This document shows, one piece after another, positions 8,580 through 17,290 of a stretch of 64,000 nt of DNA. Made by a program: the position numbers and the translations under genes. The DNA is taken from NCBI RefSeq assembly GCF_025628985.1, contig NZ_JAOTEM010000003.1, forward strand, positions 124,001-188,000. The letters run 5' to 3'. The stretch is from Chryseobacterium edaphi. GTDB taxonomy: Bacteria > Bacteroidota > Bacteroidia > Flavobacteriales > Weeksellaceae. Position 1 is the stretch's first letter; the number at the start of each line of letters is the position of its first letter. The notes under the pieces were generated by a model. The model did no database searches. It was given only the letters and a program-made list of their open reading frames with translations, and was not told the origin of the DNA.

Positions 8580-11399
8580 TTGAAAAAGTTTAGTATTTGT
8601 TTTATTCTGTTTTGGGGAATTGTGCAGGTTTCTGCACAGAAAGACAGCATTTTTGTAGCTGCAAAATTATCTCAGAACAAAAAGATTCTTGAGGTAAAAC
8701 AGGAAATTATTTATCATAATTATTCTGAAAAACCTCTGGACAGTATCAAACTTCTCAATTGGGTAGCAGCTTACAACAAAAGAGGAACTTCTTTGGTTTA
8801 CCGTAAACTTGAAGATCGTAATAACAGTCTCCATTTTGCAAAACCTGAATTATTAGGTAAAGTTTTTGATTTACAAGTCAATAATAATGACAACCAACTG
8901 ATTACCAAAAACAATTTATCTGAAGAGAATTTATACTTTGTTTTGAATAAACCTTTGGAGCTTGGTGAAAGTATAAAATTGCAATTACAATATCAGATTC
9001 AACTTCCTGATAAGAGATTCACAGGATACGGAACTTCTGAAAACAATATTGCTTTAAAATATTTCTTTATTGTTCCGGATCATTTTGATCCGGACAATAT
9101 TTCTTCAAGAAATTTTCAGGATACTGAAGAATCTGTTAATTTCAATACCAACTGGACAGTCAATTTTGATCTTCCGACAAATTATTTTGTAGAAGGAAAT
9201 CTTCAGCAGAACTCAATCAATTCTTTTAACGGATATTTAGACACTGATCCTGAATTCGTGATTTCTCAAAATCAGTTTCAGACAATCAAAATAAATTTAG
9301 AGGACATTCAAACCGAAATTAAATTCGGATATGCAATCAGTCAGCAGGAAATTCAGAATTTAGAATTTTTTCTTCCTCTTCATCTCAGATTTATCAAAGA
9401 AAAAATAGGCTATGTCCCGGAACGAATTTTTATTTCAGATAAATTTAGGGCAAAAGAAGATTTTTTTGGAAACAACGATATAAGTTTCTGGAAATTCAGA
9501 TTTAAACTTTTCACAGATGCTGAAAAAGTTGATCTTGATTATTTTGGAATTATTGCCAAAAAAATTCTCGATCAGAGTGTCATTACCAACAAGGAAGATC
9601 ACCATTGGTTTAAAAACGGGCTAAAATCTTATCTTGAAATTCAATATTTAAAAAAATTCTACGGCGAAACAAAGCTCTTAGGAAAATTGCCCGAAACAAG
9701 TATTCTGGGAATCAAGCCTTTAAAATGGTTTCACGCTTCGGATGTTAAATTGCTTGATCGTTATGGCTTGGCTTACCAATACATCATGTCTCAAAATCTC
9801 GACCAGAAAATCGACGAACCTTTTTCTGCATTGAGTAATTTCAACGACATGGCAATCAGCAGCTTTGAAACGGGAAGTCTTTTTAGTTTTTCTGCCAATA
9901 AAATGGGTGAAGAAAATTTCAATAATTTACTTAAAACTTATATTGCTGAAAACAGAGATAAAGAAATCAATCCTGAAGAGTTTTTGAAGCAACTTTCACA
10001 AAAAGAGCCATCAACAAATTACTTAACTGAATTTTTAAAGCAAAAGAACAGAGTTAATTTTAAATTGAAAAAATTTAGAACTAAAGATGATTCTTTAGAA
10101 ATCAGAATTGCAAAAAATACCGACAAAGCCATACCTGTAAAGCTGGAAACACAAACACGAGATGGTGAAAGAAAATCTTACTGGATAGAAACCGCTGAAA
10201 ATGAAAGGCTGAAAACCGTCAATCTTCCTGCAGAAAACATTTACAAGATTACATTGAATGATGATTATGTTTTCCCGGAAGCTAATTATCGTGACAATTT
10301 TTTATACACAAAAGGATTATTTTCAAATTCAAAAAAAATTAAAATTAAGCTGATCAAGGATATTCCGAATCCTGAGTTTAATGAAATTTACCTCAACCCG
10401 AGAATTAAATTCACCAATACATACGACAAGTTTCTGATCGGGATGAATTTTAAGAATCAATCGCTTTTTGATCAGAAATTCCTCTACTCTATAACGCCGT
10501 CTTTCAGTACTGGAACAGGAAAATTGACCGGATCAGGAGCAGTTGAATATTCGTTTCTTCCAGCGGAAAGCGTGATTCAGAGTCTGACTTTTGGAGTTTC
10601 AGGATCGTATTTTCATTATGATTATGATCTGGCTTATCAAAAAGGTTCATTATATTCTGCTATCAGATTCAGGAAAAATCCCCGAAGTACTGTAAGTCGC
10701 GGAGCAAGTTTTTCGTATAACTATTTCCAAAGAGATCTGAATGCAAAGATGATCGCAGAACAGGATTATGAAAAATACAATCTTTGGACACTCGGTTACG
10801 GATTTGCTGATAATCAGATGATTCATGAGAAAAGCTTCAGCATCAGTACTCAGGGAATGCAGGACTTTAATAAAATCACCGCGGAAGCATTTTACAGATG
10901 GGAATTTGCACCTAGACAGAAATTGAGCTTAAGATTATTCGGAGGATATTTTGCCAGAAATGAGACTAGAAACAATACTTTCGATTTCGGAATCTCACGG
11001 GTTTCCGATTATTCTTTTTCTTATAATCTTTTGGGACAAAGCGCAACAGGTGGGATTTTGTCTCAGCAATTTGTTTTAGCAGATGGTGGTTTCAAATCTT
11101 TCATTCCGGGAACTGTGAATCAGTGGATTACCTCATTCAATGTTGATACGAGTGTCTGGAAAATTTTCCATATTTATGCCGATGCAGGAGTTTATAAAAA
11201 CAAAAATAATCCTACTCAATTTATTTGGGACAGTGGAGTGAAAGTAAGAGTAATTCCTGATTTTCTTGAAATTTACTTCCCGGTACAATCTTCTCTAGGT
11301 TTTGAACCCGGCTTTAAAGATTACGGAAAACGCATAAGATATACACTGATTTTGAATTTAAGCACAATCATCAATGCTGCAAGAAGAGGTTGGTATTAA
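8580..11399 (+). CDS. M1-peptidase-like envelope protein lacking HEXXH
   Basis: A 939-residue secreted protein with a TTG start. The signal peptide is about 1-19 (ends VSAQ), and no in-frame ATG could supply one. The first half resembles the N-terminal and thermolysin-like domains of gluzincin aminopeptidases. A segment HHWFKNGLKSYLEIQ near 345 matches the second-helix region that carries the Zn-ligand Glu in M1 enzymes, but an HEXXH motif is missing and that Glu position reads Asn-Gly. The last third (about 600-939) alternates Tyr/Phe/Ser-rich strands like an outer-membrane barrel and ends in a Trp-Tyr dipeptide. It may be an inactive M1 homologue at the outer membrane. Confidence 0.65.
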   Translation: MKKFSICFILFWGIVQVSAQKDSIFVAAKLSQNKKILEVKQEIIYHNYSEKPLDSIKLLNWVAAYNKRGTSLVYRKLEDRNNSLHFAKPELLGKVFDLQVNNNDNQLITKNNLSEENLYFVLNKPLELGESIKLQLQYQIQLPDKRFTGYGTSENNIALKYFFIVPDHFDPDNISSRNFQDTEESVNFNTNWTVNFDLPTNYFVEGNLQQNSINSFNGYLDTDPEFVISQNQFQTIKINLEDIQTEIKFGYAISQQEIQNLEFFLPLHLRFIKEKIGYVPERIFISDKFRAKEDFFGNNDISFWKFRFKLFTDAEKVDLDYFGIIAKKILDQSVITNKEDHHWFKNGLKSYLEIQYLKKFYGETKLLGKLPETSILGIKPLKWFHASDVKLLDRYGLAYQYIMSQNLDQKIDEPFSALSNFNDMAISSFETGSLFSFSANKMGEENFNNLLKTYIAENRDKEINPEEFLKQLSQKEPSTNYLTEFLKQKNRVNFKLKKFRTKDDSLEIRIAKNTDKAIPVKLETQTRDGERKSYWIETAENERLKTVNLPAENIYKITLNDDYVFPEANYRDNFLYTKGLFSNSKKIKIKLIKDIPNPEFNEIYLNPRIKFTNTYDKFLIGMNFKNQSLFDQKFLYSITPSFSTGTGKLTGSGAVEYSFLPAESVIQSLTFGVSGSYFHYDYDLAYQKGSLYSAIRFRKNPRSTVSRGASFSYNYFQRDLNAKMIAEQDYEKYNLWTLGYGFADNQMIHEKSFSISTQGMQDFNKITAEAFYRWEFAPRQKLSLRLFGGYFARNETRNNTFDFGISRVSDYSFSYNLLGQSATGGILSQQFVLADGGFKSFIPGTVNQWITSFNVDTSVWKIFHIYADAGVYKNKNNPTQFIWDSGVKVRVIPDFLEIYFPVQSSLGFEPGFKDYGKRIRYTLILNLSTIINAARRGWY

Positions 11400-11403
11400 A
11401 AAA

Positions 11404-11434
11404 AACAGTTGCCGAATTGACAACTGTTCTTTTT
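11404..11434. terminator. Bidirectional terminator
   Basis: Stem 11404-11411 with 11421-11428, flanked by A-rich DNA on the left and a T tract on the right. It sits between the convergent M1-like gene and the first lamin-tail gene and can serve both. Confidence 0.8.
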
Positions 11435-11453
11435 TCTGATTAAATTTAAATAA

Positions 11454-12314
11454 TTAATCTTTTAATATTTTTTGAGAAACAGGTTGATTATTTACCATAC
11501 CTGTTACGATGTAATTACCTTTTTGTAATTCAGCAATATTCAAAGTTGCTCCGCCTTTTACAGAAGCTGTTTTGACAAGTTGCCCGTTCAGACTATAGAT
11601 TTTGACATCTTTTACGTCTGCTCCGAAAGTTATTTCTTCATTTTTAACAAATGAATTTTTAATAAATTGTGATTTCAGAGAATTATTTGACACATCACTT
11701 ACAGCTAAAGTTCCTGATGATTGAGGAGTTGGCAATGATATGGTAAAGTCTACATTATTATTATTCGTATCACCACTTGTTCTTGTAATAGAGTTAAGAA
11801 TTGTTGGTGAAGGTGCAGCTCCTGTTCCTTCGTACTGATTAACCAGACCGTATCCTACAAAATCTAAAACATTTGAAGCGGTAGGTCCTGTAACTGGTGT
11901 TGCATTACTGGCTAAAGCCACTTTTCCAGAGGTAAGTGCAAGACCCACTCCTACTCCAACACCTACGGAACCGTCAAGATTCAAAAGAACAGTTACAATA
12001 AGATTCGGATTGATCAAATTAATCAGTCCGCCTAATCCATCAGATCCCTGCTGAATCAAATAAGTTTGTCCGGCACCCAAAGTAATGTTTGGCAAGTTGT
12101 TGTACTGAGTAAATGCACCTGTAGCAGATGCATACTGTATCGTAGCACCATTGAGAGAAGCCGGAGAACTCCCTATATTTTTCAATTCTATGAAATCGTT
12201 GGTAATTGCGGCACCTAGAATTCCGCCTCCGGTGTAGATTTCATTAATAACAATCTGGGCATTAGAAAATGCAGCTATCGAAACTAGTCCGATAAAAGTA
12301 AATACTTTTTTCAT
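11454..12314 (-). CDS. Lamin-tail domain protein with type IX sorting domain (copy 1)
   Basis: A 286-residue secreted protein. Start ATG 12314 gives a clean signal peptide (about 1-19, ending SNAQ); the TTG at 12341 would only add a polar stretch. A lamin-tail domain (about 20-190) begins IVINEIYTGGG and contains NDFIELKNIG. From about 215 to the end there is a type A type IX secretion sorting domain with KIYSLNGQLVK and a C-terminal QKILKD. The product is expected on the cell surface or released. It is a close paralogue of the next gene upstream in the same orientation. Confidence 0.88.
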   Translation of the reverse strand: MKKVFTFIGLVSIAAFSNAQIVINEIYTGGGILGAAITNDFIELKNIGSSPASLNGATIQYASATGAFTQYNNLPNITLGAGQTYLIQQGSDGLGGLINLINPNLIVTVLLNLDGSVGVGVGVGLALTSGKVALASNATPVTGPTASNVLDFVGYGLVNQYEGTGAAPSPTILNSITRTSGDTNNNNVDFTISLPTPQSSGTLAVSDVSNNSLKSQFIKNSFVKNEEITFGADVKDVKIYSLNGQLVKTASVKGGATLNIAELQKGNYIVTGMVNNQPVSQKILKD

Positions 12315-12421
12315 AACGGTAATATTTTGGTTTGTTAACAAATAAACAACAAAAACAATACCATATTCTTAAAAATAATTAAATATTGTTAAAATATGCT
12401 AAAACTGTAATTTGTCTAAAT

Positions 12422-12450
12422 AAAAAAAGCCACTTCAGAGTGAAGTGGCT
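12422..12450 (-). terminator. Terminator of the second lamin-tail gene
   Basis: On the minus strand a hairpin (12430-12437 with 12442-12449) is followed by a T7 tract. It separates the two paralogues, so they are separate transcripts or a partly terminated one. Confidence 0.8.
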
Positions 12451-12474
12451 GGATATTTATAAATTTTAAGAGTT

Positions 12475-13335
12475 TTAGTCTTTCAAAATCTTTTGAGAAA
12501 CCGGTTGGTTATTCACAGTTCCTGTTACGATGTAATTTCCTTTTGCTAATTCAGCAACGTTTAAAGCAGCACCGTCTTTTACAGAAGCAGTTTTTACAAC
12601 CTGACCTGTAAGAGTGTAGATTTTAACATCTTTTACATCAGCTCCGAAAGTAATTTCTTCGTTTTTAATGAAAGTGTTTTTGATGAAGTTTGAATTTGAC
12701 TTGTTGAAATCTGAAATAGCTAATGAACCACCTGTAGGTTGAGGAGTAGGCGCTCCTGCAGCGAAATCATTAGCATTATTGTTTGTGTCACCAGATATTC
12801 TAGCAGTTGAGTTAGAAGCAGATGGTGCAGCTGCAGGACCAGTACTACCTTCATACTGATTTGCTGTAGTACCAAAACCTACAAAATCAACAACGTTAGT
12901 ATTTGTAGGTGCAGTTACTTGAACAGAATTATTTGCTAAAACAACTTTTCCAGCAGCTGCAGCTAAAGCTAAACCAACATTGTTATTTGTTGATCCATCA
13001 AAATTAACAACTGTAGTAGCAGTAAAGTTAGGCGTTGGTAAGGCAGTAGTTCCACCAGTTCCCGCTGCTTCTTGAATTAAATATGTTTGTCCGGCAGTTA
13101 GAGTAATTGTTGGCAATGTATGATATTGATTGAAAGTTCCCGTAGCAGATGCATATTGAATAGTGGCATTTGCTAATGTTACGGTAGTAGATCCAATATT
13201 TTTTAATTCAATAAAATCATTTGTATAAGTAGATCCACTATTCCCACCGCCTCCGTAGACTTCATTAATTACAATTTGTGCATTTGCGAAAGCATAAACA
13301 CCAATCATTCCTAAGATTGTAAAGATTTTTTTCAT
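12475..13335 (-). CDS. Lamin-tail domain protein with type IX sorting domain (copy 2)
   Basis: A 286-residue paralogue of the downstream gene with the same order: signal peptide (about 1-19, ending ANAQ), lamin-tail domain opening IVINEVYGGGG, an Ala/Pro/Thr-rich linker and a type A sorting domain. The last 12 residues equal those of copy 1. The central part is richer in Ala, Asn and Thr than in copy 1. Lamin-tail domains occur in many secreted bacterial proteins, sometimes next to nucleases; no enzyme domain is attached here. The pair probably arose by tandem duplication. Confidence 0.88.
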   Translation of the reverse strand: MKKIFTILGMIGVYAFANAQIVINEVYGGGGNSGSTYTNDFIELKNIGSTTVTLANATIQYASATGTFNQYHTLPTITLTAGQTYLIQEAAGTGGTTALPTPNFTATTVVNFDGSTNNNVGLALAAAAGKVVLANNSVQVTAPTNTNVVDFVGFGTTANQYEGSTGPAAAPSASNSTARISGDTNNNANDFAAGAPTPQPTGGSLAISDFNKSNSNFIKNTFIKNEEITFGADVKDVKIYTLTGQVVKTASVKDGAALNVAELAKGNYIVTGTVNNQPVSQKILKD

Positions 13336-13485
13336 AATATTTAAATTTAATTATTAATAATTTACATTGCAAAATTAAAGCATTTTTTACACATAAAACA
13401 ATATTAAGGTTAATTTTCTGTTAATAATACTAAACTCCCTACTGTTCACATTTTTTAGTTATTTTTACCAATTATTTTAAAAATC

Positions 13486-16400
13486 TTGCGGAATTCAGTA
13501 CTGATTTTCTTGCTTTTTATGATGGGCTTATCACTGAATAGCGCCCAAATTTTTTCGTGGAAAAATCCTAATATTCCCAAAGACAGCATAAAGAAAGACA
13601 GTATTCTTGCAGTTAGGCTTGAACAGGACATTTTTGCAAAAGACACGATGGATTTCGTGAAAACAAGCAACAGAATTATTGTCGACGAAGCAGTTTTAGC
13701 AAAGAATGATAAAAAAAGGTTTTTAGGAGAATTAAATTCCAAAGGATCAATTATTCGGGGAATTACTTTTGGGAACAACCAAGGACAATCTGTGCAAAGC
13801 TCGATGGATCTTCAGATTTCGGGAAGATTATCAAAAGACGTTAAGATTTTGGCAAGTATTTCTGATCATAACTTACCGATTCAGGCAGATGGTTATACAC
13901 AGACATTGGAAGAATTTGACAAAATCTACATGCAGCTGAATATTAAGGATAAATCTATTCTGAGAGCCGGTCATTTGGATTTAGTTGATGATAAAAATTA
14001 TTTTGCTAAATATCAACGCCGAAGCATGGGACTTCAGTTTCAAACACAATTTGGAACCGAAAACAAAACTTTTGTAGATGTGTCATTAGGTGTGGCTCGA
14101 AGTGAATTTCACAGAATCCGTTTTCAGGGAGTCGAAGGAAATCAGGGACCCTATCGTTTAACAGGAAAGAATGGCGAACAATTTATTACTTTGATCTCAG
14201 GTTCGGAGCAGGTTTTTATTGATGGTATTTTGATGAAGCGTGGTGAAAATCAGGATTATGTTATCAATTACAATACAGGAGAGGTAACATTCACCAGTTT
14301 TCGACCAATTTTCCAACAGAATTTTATTACGATTTCATTTAATTATACCAACAGAAATTATTCAAGGTATTTATTTACCGGAAAACTGCAGCATCAACGT
14401 GAGAAATTCAGAATTGGTCTTAATTGGTTCATGGAAAATGACAACAAAAACGCACCATTAGCTTTAAATTTATCTAAAGAAGATGAGCAGATTTTAGCAG
14501 ATGCAGGAAACGATCCCAACTTGATGTATGCTCCTTCAGGCGTTGTTACGGAATATGACGTCAATAAAATTTTGTACAGCCTCGTTCAGGATACAAACGG
14601 AAGTCACTATCAGTTTTCAACAGATGTTACTCAGACTTTATATACTGTTTCGTTTACTTATTTCGGAGCAAACTTAGGTGATTATAAACTGACACAAACA
14701 ACGAATAACGGACGTGTATTTGAATATGTAGGACAAAATTTAGGAGATTACAGAGCGGTAAGAAAGCTTCCTTCTCCACAAAAATCGCAGGTTTACACAG
14801 TGAATTCCGAATATCTTCTGAAAGACGGAAAAATTGGTGCAGATATTTCTTTAAGCAACTATGATCTCAATTTATTTTCATCAAAAGATTCTGACCAGAA
14901 TTTGGGATATGCCTACAGAATTTTCGGAAACAAAACATTTACAAAAAACACATGGAAAGGAACCCCAAGTTTTGAATATCAGTACATTGACAAACAATTT
15001 CATATTCTAGACCGTATCAATGATGTAGAATTCTCCCGAGATTTCAACTTAGCCCAGGAATTCAGCGGAAGAACACAAAACAGATTCATTTTCAACTTCC
15101 TTAATAAATGGAATAACAAATCTGTCTTAAATTATCGTCTCAACTATCTTGACGAACAGGATTCTTATAAAGGAATCAAAAACGACTTGGATTTCAGCTG
15201 GATCAAAGGAAAATTCCTAACCAAAGGAAACTTATCTTACCTTGACACCAATGCAACTTTGCAGGATACTAAATTTATACGTGGAGGAGCCTCTTCAGAA
15301 TATATAGGTAAAAAAGGAAGTTGGGCAGTTGGCGGAAGCATGGAACACAACGAAAAGAAGTTTAATAACACCCAATTGATGGATGTCACAAGTTTCAGCT
15401 GGAAAGAATTGTTTGTTCAGAAAAAAATCGGTGACAGTACAAGAACAAAACTTTTATCTAAAGTTTATGTGAGAGATAATGACTCAGTGCGTGATAATAG
15501 GCTTCAGAACATGAACAGAATTTTAGGCTTCATGGCAGAAAGTCAGTTGATCAAAACAGAAAAGACAACCTTAAATGCATTAATTCATTACAGAAAATTC
15601 TTCTACAAAAACGAAGATGTTGATATGAATCAAAATAAAGATTTTGTCGTAGGAAACATTCTTTATAATCAACAGCTATTTAAAAACGGAATGCGTCTTC
15701 AGGCATTTTATGAATTAGGAAACGGACAGGAAGCACAACGTGAATTCCAATATATTAAAGTAACCGATGGACAGGGAGTTTATAAATGGACCGATTACAA
15801 CGGTGACGGAACTCAGCAGTTGGACGAATTTGAAATTGCCGAATATTCAGATTTGGCGCAGTATATTAGAATTTACACCAATTCTGTTCGCTACATTCCT
15901 TCCAACAAAAATAAATTGCAGTTAGCGTTATTTGTTAATCCGTCGATAATATTTAATTCTGAAAATAAATTTTTAAAACGTTGGAATTTTAATGTTTCAT
16001 TAAACTCTCAGAATTCTTATTTTAAAAGAGATAAAGTTTTGGTTTTAAATCCGTTTGAGAAAAGCGATGACCAGATTCTTAAGAATCAAAATATTTTGGC
16101 TTCCGTTCAGTTTAATCCGACCGAAAAATCTGGCTGGAATGGCAATTACCGTTTCATCGCCAACGAAAACCTCATCAATGCCAATTTCAGTAACGAAGAA
16201 CGGAATCAGACTTCTCATTTTGTGAATCTCGGATATTGGTTTAATAAAGAATTCAGGGTCGATTGGGAAAACTCTGTTCATGATCTGCAAAACTCTTCCC
16301 AACTTTTTGCTACGAGAGATTACCGTCTGAATAATTTTGAAACAAAACCGAAAGCAACCTACAAATTTACCGACGCCATACAGGCTGAATTTTCGTCCGC

Positions 16401-16719
16401 TTACCGTGAAAAGAAAAGAGTGGACGGTGAAGAACTTCTGAAAGCTTTTGACATCACCGGAACAATTCAGTGGGAACGTAAAAAAACGTCAATCAGAGGA
16501 AATTTCTCTTTTATCAACAATGATTTCACAGGTAACAATTTCAGCATCGTAGGAAATCAGATGCTCGACGGTTTAAAACCCGGTAAAAACCAAGTCTGGA
16601 GTGTATTTATTCAACAGGCGATCAATTCTTTCTTACAGTTAAATTTAAACTACGAAGGAAGAAATTCGGGTGACCGTACCATTCATATTGGAAGTATGCA
16701 GGTGAAGGCGAGTTTTTGA
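13486..16719 (+). CDS. Large outer-membrane beta-barrel-like protein (1077 aa)
   Basis: Start TTG 13486 yields a signal peptide (about 1-20, ending NSAQ); no upstream ATG is in frame. The body alternates aromatic and polar residues throughout, with many Asn/Lys/Asp turns, as in a large beta-barrel or beta-solenoid envelope protein. Residues about 85-150 (KGSIIRGITFG, LQISGRLS) look like a conserved N-terminal domain. At 770-781 lies a DYNGDGTQQLDE loop of EF-hand type that could bind calcium. The C-terminus ends in Phe, typical of outer-membrane insertion. I do not recognise a named family. Confidence 0.75.
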   Translation: MRNSVLIFLLFMMGLSLNSAQIFSWKNPNIPKDSIKKDSILAVRLEQDIFAKDTMDFVKTSNRIIVDEAVLAKNDKKRFLGELNSKGSIIRGITFGNNQGQSVQSSMDLQISGRLSKDVKILASISDHNLPIQADGYTQTLEEFDKIYMQLNIKDKSILRAGHLDLVDDKNYFAKYQRRSMGLQFQTQFGTENKTFVDVSLGVARSEFHRIRFQGVEGNQGPYRLTGKNGEQFITLISGSEQVFIDGILMKRGENQDYVINYNTGEVTFTSFRPIFQQNFITISFNYTNRNYSRYLFTGKLQHQREKFRIGLNWFMENDNKNAPLALNLSKEDEQILADAGNDPNLMYAPSGVVTEYDVNKILYSLVQDTNGSHYQFSTDVTQTLYTVSFTYFGANLGDYKLTQTTNNGRVFEYVGQNLGDYRAVRKLPSPQKSQVYTVNSEYLLKDGKIGADISLSNYDLNLFSSKDSDQNLGYAYRIFGNKTFTKNTWKGTPSFEYQYIDKQFHILDRINDVEFSRDFNLAQEFSGRTQNRFIFNFLNKWNNKSVLNYRLNYLDEQDSYKGIKNDLDFSWIKGKFLTKGNLSYLDTNATLQDTKFIRGGASSEYIGKKGSWAVGGSMEHNEKKFNNTQLMDVTSFSWKELFVQKKIGDSTRTKLLSKVYVRDNDSVRDNRLQNMNRILGFMAESQLIKTEKTTLNALIHYRKFFYKNEDVDMNQNKDFVVGNILYNQQLFKNGMRLQAFYELGNGQEAQREFQYIKVTDGQGVYKWTDYNGDGTQQLDEFEIAEYSDLAQYIRIYTNSVRYIPSNKNKLQLALFVNPSIIFNSENKFLKRWNFNVSLNSQNSYFKRDKVLVLNPFEKSDDQILKNQNILASVQFNPTEKSGWNGNYRFIANENLINANFSNEERNQTSHFVNLGYWFNKEFRVDWENSVHDLQNSSQLFATRDYRLNNFETKPKATYKFTDAIQAEFSSAYREKKRVDGEELLKAFDITGTIQWERKKTSIRGNFSFINNDFTGNNFSIVGNQMLDGLKPGKNQVWSVFIQQAINSFLQLNLNYEGRNSGDRTIHIGSMQVKASF

Positions 16720-16728
16720 GTTGGAGGG

Positions 16729-16760
16729 TTTTAGAGTTTTAGAGTTTTAGAGTTTTAGAG
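16729..16760. repeat. Short tandem repeat, four copies of an 8-mer
   Basis: TTTTAGAG repeated four times without change, ten bases after the stop codon of the 1077-residue protein. A degenerate relative lies at about 42627-42655. Confidence 0.9.
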
Positions 16761-16860
16761 TCAAAATTAATTTTTGATTTTCTTAATTTAAAATTTTACA
16801 GATAATTTAATTGAAATATAATTAAGTTATAATACTGTGGACATTAACAAATCTAGAAGG

Positions 16861-16936
16861 ACAAACATTTCGCTCCTACGGAGCTCCGCTGTTGCGCATA
16901 ACATTATTACTACAAACAGATTGCTCCAATGGAGCA
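16861..16936. repeat. Two related small palindromes
   Basis: GCTCCTACGGAGC at 16872-16884 and TGCTCCAATGGAGCA at 16922-16936 are each preceded by ACAAACA plus a short spacer, giving two diverged units 51 bases apart. They look like remnants of a dispersed intergenic repeat family. Between 16761 and 17118 I see no open frame or RNA gene, only these repeats in AT-rich DNA. Confidence 0.55.
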
Positions 16937-17118
16937 AAACAGGAAATCGGAGAAACTAAATATTTTTTATGATAAGTAAAATCTAAAAGACAAATAACAA
17001 CAAATCATACAATTTACTTCAATCAATTGTCAAAACCTTTTACACAATAATCTGTCCAATTCTCCCACACTCAGACCCTCCAACTTTAAACACCACTCCA
17101 AAACTTAATATTTTTCCT

Positions 17119-17126
17119 ATATTTGT
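17119..17126 (+). promoter_or_regulatory. Promoter box of the TPP-riboswitch operon
   Basis: TATATTTG, a full TAnnTTTG match. It places transcription start near 17131, just ahead of the aptamer. No TTG is seen at -33. Confidence 0.65.
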
Positions 17127-17138
17127 TCAGTAATAAAA

Positions 17139-17212
17139 TACACGGGGTGCCGAAAGGCTGAGATTATACCCGATGACCTGATTTGGATAATGCCAACGTA
17201 GGGATGTCTGCT
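17139..17212 (+). ncRNA. TPP riboswitch (thi-box) aptamer
   Basis: The universally conserved blocks occur in order: CGGGGTGC at 17144-17151, GGCTGAGA at 17157-17164, ACCC with GACCTGAT at 17168-17183, and a distal block ending GTAGGGA. TPP riboswitches bind thiamin pyrophosphate and normally lower expression of thiamin genes. It lies about 80 bases ahead of a four-gene operon that contains a ThiE-like gene, which fits. P1 is not sharply defined by eye. Confidence 0.93.
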
Positions 17213-17224
17213 TAAAATATTTTC

Positions 17225-17287
17225 ATTTTATGCTTTATTCGTTCGCATGCTTATCTGTGGTCTGAACTGAATAAATCAACATAAAAT
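17225..17287 (+). promoter_or_regulatory. Long hairpin burying the first start codon region
   Basis: ATTTTATG (17225-17232) pairs with CATAAAAT (17280-17287). TTTATTC (17234-17240) pairs with GAATAAA (17269-17275). GTTC (17241-17244) pairs with GAAC (17264-17267). That gives 19 pairs with a one-base bulge and a small internal loop. The 3' arm ends three bases before ATG 17291, so it would occlude ribosome binding. No T tract follows, so a translational switch fits better than a terminator. Confidence 0.55.
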
Positions 17288-17290
17288 AAA

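Noticed and set aside
8580..11399. Active M1 aminopeptidase
   Set aside because: No HEXXH and no Glu at the third zinc-ligand position could be found.
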